64,000 bases of DNA from Kutzneria buriramensis. Its GTDB lineage: Bacteria > Actinomycetota > Actinomycetes > Mycobacteriales > Pseudonocardiaceae. Position 1 is the first letter of the stretch; each line of letters starts with the position of its first letter. The notes beneath the pieces are model-generated. The model was given only the letters and a program-made list of their open reading frames with translations, made no database searches and was not told the DNA's origin. The translations under genes and the position numbers were made by a program. This document shows positions 45,985 through 54,197 of this stretch, one piece after another. Location of the stretch: contig NZ_QUNO01000017.1 of assembly GCF_003387475.1 (NCBI RefSeq), positions 232,628-296,627 of the forward strand, in the 5' to 3' direction.

Positions 45985-46047
45985 GACGACAGCCGGGGTG
46001 GACGAGATCACTCACGCCCACCCCCAGCTCAAGGGGAGAATCACTGG

Positions 46048-47358
46048 GTGAGCGAGATCCCGCGCAACGCCGTCCAGCGGACCGCCAAGCTGGCCAGCCT
46101 GCCGATCGGCGTCGCCGGTCGGGTCGTCGGCGGCTGGGGCAAGCGGCTGATCGGCCAGAGCGCCGAGGAGGTCAGCTCGCAGCTGAACGCCAAGACGGCC
46201 GAGCAGCTGTTCGCCGTGCTCGGGCAGCTCAAGGGCGGCGCGATGAAGTTCGGCCAGGCGCTGAGCGTGTTCGAGGCGGCGGTGCCCGACGAGCTGGCCG
46301 CGCCGTACCGGGACGCGCTGACCAAGCTCCAGGCCGCCGCGCCGCCGCTGGAGGCGCGCAGCGTGCACCGGGTGCTCGCCGAGCAGCTCGGCGCCTCGTG
46401 GAGCAAGCGGTTCCAGGAGTTCGACGACGCGCCGGCGGCCGCCGCGAGCATCGGCCAGGTGCACCGGGCGATCTGGCACGACGGCCGCGAGGTCGCGGTC
46501 AAGGTGCAGTACCCGGGAGCCGACGAGGCGCTGTTGTCCGACCTCAAGCAGCTCCAGCGGTTCAGCCGGCTGTTCCAGGCGCTGGTGCCCGGCGCCGAGA
46601 TCAAGCCGCTGCTGGCCGAGCTGCGTGAACGCATGGTCGAGGAGCTGGACTACCGGACCGAGGCCGCCAACCAGCGCACCTTCGCCAAGGCCTTCGACGG
46701 CGACGGACACGTCTTCGTGCCGAAGGTGGTGGCCAGCGCGCCGATGGTGATCATCTCCGAGTGGGTGACCGGCCGGCCGCTGGCGTCGATCATCCGCGAG
46801 GGTGACCAGGAGACCCGCGACCACGCCGGCACCCTGCTGTCGGAGTTCCACTTCTCGTCGCCGGCCAAGACCGGCCTGCTGCACGCCGACCCGCATCCCG
46901 GCAACTTCATGCTGCTGCCGGACGGCCGGCTGTGCGTGATCGACTTCGGCGCGGCGGCCCGGCTGCCCGACGGCCTGCCCCCGACGCTGGGGCTGATGAC
47001 GCGGCTGTCGCTGGACCACCGCTCCGAGGAGCTGCTGGACCTGCTGCGCAAGGAGCATTTCGTGCGGCCGGACAGCGAGGTCGCGCCGGACGACGTCGTC
47101 GGGTACCTGAAGCCGTTCGTCGAGCCGCTGCGGACCGAGCGCTTCAAGTTCACCCGGAAGTGGCTGCAAGCGCAGGCGGAGCGCATCGGCGACCTGCGCG
47201 GGCAGGACTTCCGCACCGGGCGTTCGCTGAACCTGCCGCCGCAGTACCTGCTCATCCACCGGGTGACGATGGGTGCGACCGGCATCCTGTGCCAGCTCGG
47301 CGCCGAGGTGCCGGCGCGCGCGATCGTCTCCCAGTGGCAGCCGGGCTTCGCCGACTGA
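46048..47358 (+). CDS. ABC1/UbiB/AarF-family atypical kinase
   Basis: 436 residues. The family KxGQ motif is seen as GAMKFGQALSVFEAAVPDEL, the nucleotide-binding Lys in REVAVKVQYPGADE, the catalytic loop HADPHPGNFMLLPDGR and the metal Asp in CVIDFGAAAR. These atypical kinases/ATPases support isoprenoid-quinone metabolism in many bacteria; the substrate in actinobacteria is not defined. GTG start at 46048 with AAGGGGAGAA upstream. Follows the ThiF-like gene by 63 bases in the same direction. Confidence 0.92.
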   Translation: MSEIPRNAVQRTAKLASLPIGVAGRVVGGWGKRLIGQSAEEVSSQLNAKTAEQLFAVLGQLKGGAMKFGQALSVFEAAVPDELAAPYRDALTKLQAAAPPLEARSVHRVLAEQLGASWSKRFQEFDDAPAAAASIGQVHRAIWHDGREVAVKVQYPGADEALLSDLKQLQRFSRLFQALVPGAEIKPLLAELRERMVEELDYRTEAANQRTFAKAFDGDGHVFVPKVVASAPMVIISEWVTGRPLASIIREGDQETRDHAGTLLSEFHFSSPAKTGLLHADPHPGNFMLLPDGRLCVIDFGAAARLPDGLPPTLGLMTRLSLDHRSEELLDLLRKEHFVRPDSEVAPDDVVGYLKPFVEPLRTERFKFTRKWLQAQAERIGDLRGQDFRTGRSLNLPPQYLLIHRVTMGATGILCQLGAEVPARAIVSQWQPGFAD

Positions 47359-47375
47359 CCAGCGCGTTACCCGAG

Positions 47376-47427
47376 TTGTCCACAGGCCGACCGCCGAAAC
47401 TGGGGACAACGCGGCCAGTTGTCCACA
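47376..47427 (+). other. Two DnaA-box-like TTGTCCACA sequences
   Basis: TTGTCCACA, the actinobacterial DnaA-box form, occurs in direct orientation at 47376-47384 and 47419-47427 in a 120-base gap between genes. Two boxes do not make an origin, and no dnaA/dnaN neighbourhood is present. They could titrate DnaA or regulate the downstream gene. Confidence 0.45.
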
Positions 47428-47478
47428 GATACAGAACCGGTATTCCGCCGCGCCCTGCGAGGTCCGACCATCGAGGGC

Positions 47479-48435
47479 GTGACCGCAACCACGCCGCCCA
47501 ACCTGGCCTCGCTCGCGCGCACCGTGCCCGACGGCGTGGTCCGCGTCGCGGACCTGCGCGCGAACGGCGTCTCCGGCTCCGCCATCATCGCCCGGTGCCG
47601 GCCCAACGGGCCCTGGCAGCGGCTGCTGCCGGGCGTGGTGTTGATGTCCGGCTCGGCACCCAGCCGCCGGCAGCGCCTCCGTGCCGCGCTGGCCTACGCC
47701 GGTGCGGGCGCGGTGATCACCGGTCTGGACGCCGCCAACCTCGATCACGACTTCGGGATTCGGGTCGGTGAGGAGGTGCACGTGCTGGTGCCCGCGTCCA
47801 AGCGCACCACCACCAACGGCTACGTGCTCATCGAGCGCACCACGCGGATGCCCGCCCTGGTCGAACGGGACGGTCTGCTGTTCGCATCGGTCCCTCGGGC
47901 CGTAGTGGACGCCGCCCGCCGCGAACGGGACGCCATGCGCCTTCGGGCGCTGCTGTCCGGGCCCGTGCGTTGCGGCGCGTGCAGCGTGTCCGACCTTCGC
48001 GTCGAGCTCGACGCCGGCAGCCAGCGCGGCTCCGCTGCCCCTCGGGCCGCCCTGCGTGCCGTCCCCGACGGCGTCGTCTCCCTGACCGAAGGCCTCGCGC
48101 GCCGGGTCGCGCGGAGCACCACCCTGCCCTTGCCGCGCTGGAACGTGCCCATCCGCGATGTCACCGGTGCCCTGCTCGGTGTCGTCGACGCGTGGTGGGA
48201 CGACGTCGCCCTCGCGTGGGAGGTCGGCACTCAGCAGTTCCGGCACGGCACCGACTCCACCCGCCACGCCCGCCTCGCCGCCGCCGGCGTGATCACCCTT
48301 CGCACGTCACCGGAACGCCTCCGGGACGATCCCGGCGTCGTTCGCAAGGACCTCATCCAGGCCTTCCGCCGCGCCGCCAACCGCGTCCGCCCACCCGTGC
48401 ACGCCCTGTCCGAGCACTGCCCCGCCACCCACTGA
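47479..48435 (+). CDS. AbiEi-antitoxin/DUF559-like protein of unknown function
   Basis: 318 residues from GTG 47479 (GAGGG upstream). The N-terminal part is a winged helix (VVRVADLRANGVSGSAIIAR and WQRLLPGVVLMSG) like AbiEi-type transcriptional regulators; the C-terminal part, WNVPIRDVTGALLGVVDAWW through HARLAAAGVITLRTSPERL, resembles a Vsr/DUF559-like restriction-endonuclease fold with Asp and Glu in a D-x(n)-E-V arrangement. This two-part architecture is common in actinobacteria and often annotated only as hypothetical. No cognate toxin gene is adjacent, so a toxin-antitoxin role is not supported. Confidence 0.7.
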   Translation: MTATTPPNLASLARTVPDGVVRVADLRANGVSGSAIIARCRPNGPWQRLLPGVVLMSGSAPSRRQRLRAALAYAGAGAVITGLDAANLDHDFGIRVGEEVHVLVPASKRTTTNGYVLIERTTRMPALVERDGLLFASVPRAVVDAARRERDAMRLRALLSGPVRCGACSVSDLRVELDAGSQRGSAAPRAALRAVPDGVVSLTEGLARRVARSTTLPLPRWNVPIRDVTGALLGVVDAWWDDVALAWEVGTQQFRHGTDSTRHARLAAAGVITLRTSPERLRDDPGVVRKDLIQAFRRAANRVRPPVHALSEHCPATH

Positions 48436-48479
48436 CCGCGGCTCACACCCCGGCAACCAGGAAGTTGCACCTATCGGGA

Positions 48480-48665
48480 TCACCAGTACTCGGCCGGCAG
48501 CTTCCCCTCGATGTCGCGGACATGCGCGCGGGCGCAGCCGGGGCACAGCCAACGCTGCCCGCCCCGCTCCCGCTCGGACACCCACGTCAGCGCCTCGGCA
48601 GGCGCCGCGGCCAGATCGCGGCGGCGGCCGCAGATCGAACAGCTCACCAGTTCGTTGTCTGCCAC
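48480..48665 (-). CDS. Small zinc-ribbon protein
   Basis: 61 residues from GTG 48665. Two CxxC pairs (VSCSICGRRR and WLCPGCARAHV) define a zinc ribbon, ending in EGKLPAEYW. The upstream in-frame extension runs into tandem repeat DNA and is not coding. A similarly small zinc protein occurs in this block of related genomes. Function unknown; RNA or protein binding is possible. Confidence 0.7.
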   Translation of the reverse strand: MADNELVSCSICGRRRDLAAAPAEALTWVSERERGGQRWLCPGCARAHVRDIEGKLPAEYW

Positions 48666-48694
48666 GCCGACGACGCTAGGACAGTTCCTGCCAT

Positions 48695-49340
48695 CGCGGG
48701 CGAGCAGTTGCAGGTCCGTGCGGACGTACCCCTGGCTCAACGCCGACGACCCGCGAGACTCCGCCACTACGAGTCCATGCGAACACCGCCAAACGCTCGA
48801 CGCCGCCGCCCGGCAGGCAACGCCGCTGTGGGTCCGTACGGACGCATCCCCTCGGCTCACCCCACGAACCTCGAGGTAACACCACTGCCGGCCCACGCGG
48901 ACGCAGCCTGGCCGCTCGACACGCTCGACCCACACGGCAAAGCACCGCAGGTCTGCGCGGAGGTAGCCCACTGGTTCGACACCGCCGAACCACAAAGCAA
49001 CAGCGCCACGAGTCCATCCGGACGCAGCCCGCTGCCTCGACACCTTCAAACCACATGGCAACAGCACTGCCGGCCTGGGCAGCCGCAGCCCGTCGGCTCG
49101 ACACCATGAACCCACGAGGCAACACCACTACGGACCAGACGGAAGCAGCCCGCTACTTCGACACCGCCGAACCGCATGGCGACAACACTGCCGGCCCACG
49201 CAGGCACAGTCCGTCGGCTCGACACCGCCGAACCGCAAGGCATACCACTACGGACCAGACGGAAGCAGCCCGTTGGCTCGACACCGTCGAGCCAACGGGC
49301 AACGTCACTGCGGGTCCGTGTGGGGCGCAGCCCTTTAGGG
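48695..49340. repeat. 60-bp degenerate minisatellite, about ten copies
   Basis: The phrase CTCGACACCGCCGAACC and variants recurs at 48738, 48798, 48857, 48917, 48977, 49038, 49099, 49159, 49220 and 49279, i.e. spacings of 59-61 bases. The remainder of each unit follows the consensus GGCAACACCACTGCCGG, then CCACGCGGACGCAGCCCG. Copies are strongly diverged from each other, except neighbours such as 7 and 9 which share long identical stretches. Unit lengths not divisible by three break every reading frame, so it is not protein-coding. There are no distinct spacers, so it is not a CRISPR. Confidence 0.9.
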
Positions 49341-49409
49341 CGACGCGCGTCCGGCCGGCGCACCACCCCGAGGGGCGGTACGCCGGCCGAACCGGATCTT
49401 GTTGTCGTG

Positions 49410-49643
49410 TCAGGCGGTGTGGCGGGCCGCGGCCCGCTCCGCACGCCTGGCGGCCCAACCGGCGACCTTGCGCCACCGCGCGGTGGCGCTCAGCCGGCGG
49501 GCCAAGCGTTGCTCCTCCGCTACCAGGCGTACTTCATGCAATCGGATCCGTGCGAGTTCTTGGTCGAGCAACATGACCGAGGTCCCCTCAGGTTTGTAGT
49601 CCGAAATCATCGGGATGTCTGCGGTGTATCGAACGGTGTTCAC
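49410..49643 (-). CDS. Small helical protein coupled to whiB7
   Basis: 77 residues from GTG 49643, whose TGA-overlapping GTGA junction with whiB7 and GGAGG site indicate coupled translation. After ISDYKPEGTSVMLLDQELAR comes an amphipathic Arg/Glu/Ala-rich helix (RLAEE-like, through RRAERAAARHTA). No motif. Its tight link suggests it belongs to the antibiotic-induced whiB7 transcript. Confidence 0.7.
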   Translation of the reverse strand: MNTVRYTADIPMISDYKPEGTSVMLLDQELARIRLHEVRLVAEEQRLARRLSATARWRKVAGWAARRAERAAARHTA

Positions 49644-50023
49644 GCGGCTGCCTCCTGGTTTCCTGTGGTCCCGGCGCCCGCCTCGGCGAGGCGGTCGCTC
49701 TTGCGCGGGCGGCCACGGGGCCGCTTGCGCGGGATCACCGCGCCACGCTCGAAGATCTCGCCACCCCACACGCCCCACGGCTCACGCCGGGCCAGCGCAG
49801 CGGCAAGGCACTCCGTCCGCACGGGGCAGGAGGTGCACAGGGACTTCGCCTGCTCCAGCTCGGCGGGAGCGTCGGCGAACCAGAGGTCCGGGTTGTTGGC
49901 CCGGCAGGGCAGGTCGAGCCCGGCACCAGGTGCGGTGTCGAGCAGCTCCGCGACACCGGCGCCCGTGGGCGCGGCGAAGTCGGGCAGCACTGTTCCGTCT
50001 ATCGGAACGGTGGCGGTGAACAT
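49640..50023 (-). CDS. whiB7: WhiB7-type iron-sulfur transcription factor
   Basis: 127 residues from ATG 50023 (GGGAGGAAGTCC upstream). Four cysteines for the [4Fe-4S] cluster: the Cys in DLPCRANN, then CTSCPVRTEC. The WhiB turn GVWGGEIF is followed by the AT-hook KRPRGRPRKSDR, which is specific to WhiB7. It binds AT-rich DNA next to the -35 with SigA and activates intrinsic antibiotic-resistance genes. The gene has a long structured leader with an attenuator and uORF, and lies next to uvrD2, as in mycobacteria. Confidence 0.95.
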   Translation of the reverse strand: MFTATVPIDGTVLPDFAAPTGAGVAELLDTAPGAGLDLPCRANNPDLWFADAPAELEQAKSLCTSCPVRTECLAAALARREPWGVWGGEIFERGAVIPRKRPRGRPRKSDRLAEAGAGTTGNQEAAA

Positions 50024-50122
50024 GGTGGACTTCCTCCCGGATTCGGTGGTGCTCATGCAGGTGTTGGCGGTGGTGCTGTCGTACGTCGGGGCGTGCATGT
50101 CCCTGCCGTTCGAGTTGTGCCG

Positions 50123-50170
50123 AAAAAACACGAAGGCCGCGGTCCCGTTCCCGGGTCCGCGGCCTTCGTG
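50123..50170 (-). terminator. whiB7 leader attenuator (intrinsic terminator)
   Basis: A perfect 14-bp stem (CACGAAGGCCGCGG at 50129-50142 with 50157-50170) followed in the direction of whiB7 transcription by TTTTTT (50123-50128). It lies inside the leader, 100 bases before the whiB7 start codon, so it should stop most transcripts unless translation of the upstream ORF is perturbed. The core CGAAGGCCGC also belongs to the dispersed palindrome family. Confidence 0.88.
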
Positions 50171-50192
50171 AGCCGTAGTCCTGACACTGCTG

Positions 50193-50414
50193 TCAGGTAC
50201 TTCGCTCCTGCGCGGACCAGAGAAGAACGTGCTTGCGGACCTTCACGAACGCCGGCTGACCATTGGTCAGGGCGCGCTCGACCGAGCCGGCCGTCCACGG
50301 CCGCGGCTGATCGACGGAAACGAGAGAACTGGTGCTTCCCTTGCCGCACATGGCAGGGGCCCCGGCGAGCGGATAGGCCGGTGCGACCAGGATGTTGATG
50401 CCGTTGCTGCCCAT
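50193..50414 (-). CDS. whiB7 leader upstream ORF (73 codons)
   Basis: ATG 50414 with a good GGGAGG site; 73 codons reading GSNGINILVAPAYPLAGAPA at the start and ending WSAQERST. It stops 22 bases before the attenuator stem, the right geometry for ribosome-dependent attenuation. Known whiB7/wblC leaders in mycobacteria and streptomycetes use an upstream ORF so that ribosome-targeting drugs allow read-through. I infer the same here; the peptide may have no function of its own. Confidence 0.75.
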   Translation of the reverse strand: MGSNGINILVAPAYPLAGAPAMCGKGSTSSLVSVDQPRPWTAGSVERALTNGQPAFVKVRKHVLLWSAQERST

Positions 50415-50492
50415 GCCGTCCGCCTCCCAACCAGGGTCTCGTCGTGGTGTGTGGTCTCGTCTTTGTTCGGGCGTCTCGCGCCCTGCCTATGC

Positions 50493-50536
50493 AGGCTATT
50501 GCCCCTGCGCAGGGGCGTGCAACCGGTTTTTAAAAA
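50493..50536 (-). promoter_or_regulatory. whiB7 promoter with AT-rich activator element
   Basis: On the minus strand: TTTTTAAAAA (50527-50536), then -35-like TTGCAC (50517-50522), an 18-base spacer containing the palindrome GCCCCTGCGCAGGGGC, and -10-like TAGCCT (50493-50498). An AT-rich block immediately upstream of the -35 is the known WhiB7 recognition feature, so the promoter is probably autoregulated. Transcript leader would be about 460 nt. Confidence 0.75.
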
Positions 50537-50559
50537 GTTCCGCCGAAACTTCTCACGGA

Positions 50560-52659
50560 TCAGGTTTGCCGTGCACCCGCGTCCCCCTGGACCAGGGCGA
50601 GCACGTCGGCGCCGTACTTGTCGAGCTTACTCGGGCCGATGCCGGAGATCGCCACCAACCCGCTGGTGTCCAGCGGGCGCTGCTCGGCGATGGCGGTCAG
50701 CGTGGTGTCGGTGAACACCACGTACGGAGGAACCCTCAGCTGCCCGGCCTTGGCCTTGCGCCACTCCCGCAGCCGCTCGAGCAGCTCTTCGTCCACATCA
50801 GACGGACAGTCGGGGCACCGCCCCAACTTGATCGCGGGCGTGCTGACCAGCACGTCCCCGCACACGCGGCACTCGACCCGGATCGAGCGCCGCGCCGGCG
50901 CGGCCTCCCGCTGGGCGCCGCCGACCGGCCGCGCGGCCGGGTGATCCTCCGGCAACAGCCCGTACAGGAAGCGGCTGCGTCGGCGGGTCCGGCGGCCGCC
51001 GGCGTTGCGCGACAGCGCCCACGACAGCCACAGATGTTCACGTGCCCGGGTGACGCCGACGTAGAGCAGCCTGCGCTCCTCCTCGATCGCCGCATCGTCC
51101 GAGTCGGCGTGCTGGATCGGCATGGTGCCCTCGGTCAGTCCGATCAGGAACACCGCGTCCCACTCCAGGCCCTTCGCCGCGTGCAGAGACGCCAGCGTGA
51201 CGCCCTCCACCGTCGGCGGGTGCTGCGCCTCGGCCCGCATCTCCAGCTCGGCGACGAACCGCGCCAGGTCCGCGCCCGGCACCACCGTGTCGAGCTCCTC
51301 CGCCAGCTCGACCAGTGCCAGCAGCGACTCCCAACGCTCCCGCTGGGCGCCACCAGTCGGCGGTTCCAGCGACAAGCCGTGCGGCTTGAGCACCTCGCGG
51401 ACCACCTGCGGCAGCTCCGACTCGGGTGCGCCGGTGACGGCCGCGCGCAGCGACACCATCGCCTGCCGGATCTCCGGCCGCGCGAAGAACCGCTCGCCGC
51501 CTCGCACCTGGTACGGGATCTCGGCCTCGGCCAGCGCCTGCTCGTACACCTCGGACTGGGCGTTGACCCGGTACAGGATCGCGATCTCGCTCGCCGGCAC
51601 GCCGTTGCGCAACAGCGCCCCGATCCGGTCCGCGACGGCCTGCGCCTCGCTCGGCTCGTCGTCGAACTCCGAGAACTTCGGCTCGGGCCCCGGCGGCCGG
51701 TGCCCGACCAGCCGCAGCCGCGACCCCGCCGGCCGGTCCCGCGCCGCCCCGATCACCCGGTTGGCCAGCGACACCACCTCGGGCGTCGACCGGTAGTCAC
51801 GCTCCAGCCGCACCACCACCGCCTCCGGGAACCGCCGCGGGAAGTCCAGCAGCGGCCGCGGCGAGGCGCCGGCGAACGAATAGATGGTCTGGTTGGCGTC
51901 GCCGACCACGGTCAGGTCGTCCCGGCCGCCGAGCCAGGCGTCGAGCACCCGCTGCTGGAGCGGCGTCACGTCCTGGTACTCGTCGACCACGAAGCACCGG
52001 TAGCGGTCGCGGAACTCGGTCGCGACGTCCGGGTGCTCCTCCAGGATCGCGGCGGTGTGCAGCAGCAGGTCGTCGAAGTCGAGCATCCGCGCCCGGGTCT
52101 TGAGCTGCTCGTACCCCTGGTAGACCCGGCTGACCTGGTCGGCCGGCAGCGGGACGTCACGCTGCGTCCTCGACGCCGCCGCCGGGTAGTCGTCCGGCGC
52201 CACCAGCGACGCCTTCGCCCACTCGATCTCGCCGGCCAGGTCTCGCAGCGACTCCGCGCTGGTCGGCGCGCCGATCCGGTTGGCCGCCTGGCCGACCAGC
52301 CGCAGCTTGCCGTCGAGCAGCTCCCACGGGGCGTCGCCGATGACCCGCGGCCAGAAGTAGCGCAGCTGACGCAGCGCCGCGGCGTGGAAGGTGACCGCCT
52401 GCGCGCCGCCCACGCCGAGGGACCGCAGTCGGGTGCGCATCTCGCCGGCGGCCCGCTTGGTGAAGGTGACCGCGAGCACCTGCCCGGGCGCGACGTGCCC
52501 CCGGTCCACGAGGTACGCGATGCGCCTAGTGATCGTCCTAGTCTTTCCGGTGCCCGCGCCGGCCAGCACGCACACCGGCCCCCTGGGAGCGGTGACCGCC
52601 CCGAGCTGGTCCGGATCCAGGTCTTCGAGGAGTCGACCTTCGGCGTCCATGGCCTGCAT
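50560..52659 (-). CDS. uvrD2: ATP-dependent DNA helicase UvrD2
   Basis: 699 residues from ATG 52659 (52650 possible). SF1 helicase motifs: [21 protein letters not shown], Ia [85 protein letters not shown] cysteine pair set CRVCGD...CPDC and a C-terminal HRDC domain ([16 protein letters not shown]) are specific to actinobacterial UvrD2. A 3'-5' helicase involved in genome maintenance, essential in mycobacteria. The open frame upstream of the start is not coding. Confidence 0.94.
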   Translation of the reverse strand: MQAMDAEGRLLEDLDPDQLGAVTAPRGPVCVLAGAGTGKTRTITRRIAYLVDRGHVAPGQVLAVTFTKRAAGEMRTRLRSLGVGGAQAVTFHAAALRQLRYFWPRVIGDAPWELLDGKLRLVGQAANRIGAPTSAESLRDLAGEIEWAKASLVAPDDYPAAASRTQRDVPLPADQVSRVYQGYEQLKTRARMLDFDDLLLHTAAILEEHPDVATEFRDRYRCFVVDEYQDVTPLQQRVLDAWLGGRDDLTVVGDANQTIYSFAGASPRPLLDFPRRFPEAVVVRLERDYRSTPEVVSLANRVIGAARDRPAGSRLRLVGHRPPGPEPKFSEFDDEPSEAQAVADRIGALLRNGVPASEIAILYRVNAQSEVYEQALAEAEIPYQVRGGERFFARPEIRQAMVSLRAAVTGAPESELPQVVREVLKPHGLSLEPPTGGAQRERWESLLALVELAEELDTVVPGADLARFVAELEMRAEAQHPPTVEGVTLASLHAAKGLEWDAVFLIGLTEGTMPIQHADSDDAAIEEERRLLYVGVTRAREHLWLSWALSRNAGGRRTRRRSRFLYGLLPEDHPAARPVGGAQREAAPARRSIRVECRVCGDVLVSTPAIKLGRCPDCPSDVDEELLERLREWRKAKAGQLRVPPYVVFTDTTLTAIAEQRPLDTSGLVAISGIGPSKLDKYGADVLALVQGDAGARQT

Positions 52660-52731
52660 CCTCGCAGAGCCCACCGACAGAAAAACGGAGCAGGGCGGAA
52701 CGCGCCCGCCCACCGGCCTTATCCTGGACAC

Positions 52732-53463
52732 ATGGCTGGTAAGCAGGACGACAAGGCGGCCGCCAAGGAGGCGGCGCGGGCCAAGCGCGCGGAGTCGCGG
52801 GCGCGGCGCAGTCAGATCTTCGAGGCGTTCAAGATGCAACGCCGCGAGGACAAGGCCCTGGTGCCGCTCATGCTCGCGGTGCTGGTGGGCGTCACCGCCG
52901 TCGCGTTCCTGATCGGCCTCGCGTTCGACATGCAGTGGCTGTTCATCGGCCCCGGCGTCGTGCTGGGCGCGCTGGGCGCCGTGCTGCTGTTCGGCCGGCG
53001 CGTGTCGGCGAACGTGTACAAGAAGGCGGACGGCCAGCCCGGCGCGGCCGGCTGGGCCCTGGACAACCTGCGCGGCAACTGGCGCGTGACCCAGGCCGTG
53101 GCCGGCACCACGCAGCTGGACGCCGTGCACCGCGTGCTCGGGCTGCCCGGCGTCGTGCTGGTCGCCGAGGGCGCCCCGCACCGCGTCAAGACGCTGCTCG
53201 CGCAGGAGAAGAAGCGGCTGTCACGAGTCGTCGGCAGCACGCCGATCTACGACATCGTCATCGGCAACGGCGAGGGCGAGGTGCCGCTGCGCAAGCTTCA
53301 GCAGCACATGATGAAGCTGCCTCGCAACATCTCGCGCGCCGAGGTGGACAAGCTGGAGAAGGGCATGGCGGCGCTGGCCACGCGCGGCGCCGCGCTGCCC
53401 AAGGGCCCGCTTCCCCAGGGCGCCAAGATGCGCAACGTGCAGCGGACCCTGCGTCGCCGCTGA
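52732..53463 (+). CDS. DUF4191 membrane protein
   Basis: 243 residues. A charged N-terminal helix ([20 protein letters not shown]) precedes two adjacent transmembrane helices (~45-65 and 70-90), then a cytosolic domain ([40 protein letters not shown]) and a basic tail. Fits DUF4191, found beside glnA in actinobacteria. Function unknown. ATG 52732, divergent from uvrD2. Confidence 0.88.
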   Translation: MAGKQDDKAAAKEAARAKRAESRARRSQIFEAFKMQRREDKALVPLMLAVLVGVTAVAFLIGLAFDMQWLFIGPGVVLGALGAVLLFGRRVSANVYKKADGQPGAAGWALDNLRGNWRVTQAVAGTTQLDAVHRVLGLPGVVLVAEGAPHRVKTLLAQEKKRLSRVVGSTPIYDIVIGNGEGEVPLRKLQQHMMKLPRNISRAEVDKLEKGMAALATRGAALPKGPLPQGAKMRNVQRTLRRR

Positions 53464-53476
53464 CCCCAGCCGAAAC

Positions 53477-53519
53477 GAAAGCGGCCTTGGTGGCGTCGAA
53501 CGCCACCAAGGCCGCTTTC
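53477..53519. terminator. Palindromic terminator between DUF4191 and RDD genes
   Basis: A 20-bp perfect stem GAAAGCGGCCTTGGTGGCGT / ACGCCACCAAGGCCGCTTTC, 3-base centre, sits between two convergent genes. Member of the dispersed palindrome family noted at 41097, 43974 and 50129. Confidence 0.85.
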
Positions 53520-53536
53520 ACTCTGTTCGGGGACGG

Positions 53537-54013
53537 TCAGCGCATCCGGACGACGATGGTGCCGACCAGGCGATCATGCAGGCCCCGGTAGTCCCGGTCC
53601 CAGACGACGGCCGGGATGATGATCGCGACCAGCGCCGTCCGCAGCAGCGCGCGCGGCACACCGACCATGGCCGAGCCGTCGATCCGCGCGACCCGGACAC
53701 CCATCGCGAACATGCCGGGAGTGAAGCCGAAGAACGAGACCGCGATCACGCCGATCAGGTACCAGGTCAGCAGGCTCCAGTTGCGCGGCAGGTCAGGCAT
53801 CGTGAACAGGCCCGTGATCAGGGCAGCCAGGACGCAGTCGATGAGCATCGCCACCGCGCGCCGCGCCGTCGACGGGATCGAGCCGACGCCGGATTCCGGC
53901 AGCCCGAGCCGCTCACCCCGCCACCGCTGCTGCGTCCCGCCGCCCACGGAGCCGCCGGCCGGCTCCTCCGCCGCGCGGGGTCCGGACAACCACGAACCGG
54001 TCCACCTGTTCAC
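53537..54013 (-). CDS. RDD-family membrane protein
   Basis: 158 residues from GTG 54013 (CTGGAGGG upstream). The RDD domain starts STARRAVAMLIDCVLAALIT and shows the family's Arg and Asp positions; three transmembrane helices with FGFTPGMFAMGVRVAR between helices two and three. RDD proteins are small transporters or membrane partners of unclear substrate. Divergent from glnA with a shared promoter region, as in mycobacteria. Confidence 0.88.
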   Translation of the reverse strand: MNRWTGSWLSGPRAAEEPAGGSVGGGTQQRWRGERLGLPESGVGSIPSTARRAVAMLIDCVLAALITGLFTMPDLPRNWSLLTWYLIGVIAVSFFGFTPGMFAMGVRVARIDGSAMVGVPRALLRTALVAIIIPAVVWDRDYRGLHDRLVGTIVVRMR

Positions 54014-54083
54014 CCCTCCAGGGTAAGGCCGTCGTCACAGCAAGGAGGCGAGGAGGTCGGCCACTACCCTGTTCGCGGTCTCG

Positions 54084-54121
54084 TTAACACCCGCGAAACA
54101 CCCGGGTGACTGACGGGCAAC
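54084..54121. promoter_or_regulatory. GlnR binding site upstream of glnA
   Basis: Four 5-mers with exact 6-base spacing: TTAAC, GAAAC, GTGAC, GCAAC. This equals the actinobacterial GlnR a/b-site array (GTnAC-n6-GAAAC-n6-GTnAC-n6-GAAAC) with one or two mismatches. It is 77 bases before the glnA start. It should couple glnA transcription to nitrogen limitation and could also affect the divergent RDD gene. Confidence 0.8.
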
Positions 54122-54197
54122 ACCATCCGCCTAGTTTCGTCACGAAAACAGCCGGCGACGTGCCGGGACGGGCTACGAGCCGAAGGAGCCAACGAGG

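Noticed and set aside
44569..46011. Very long minus-strand open frame continuing upstream of the M48-like gene
   Set aside because: Antisense to the ThiF-like gene; typical high-GC shadow frame. The HELTH-containing protein is explained by the GTG start at 44568.
47376..47427. Chromosomal origin of replication
   Set aside because: Only two DnaA boxes, no AT-rich unwinding region and no dnaA/dnaN/rpmH neighbourhood.
48695..49340. Possible CRISPR array
   Set aside because: Periodic at 60 bp, but similarity extends across the whole unit, there are no unique spacers, repeats are poorly conserved and no cas genes exist in the window.
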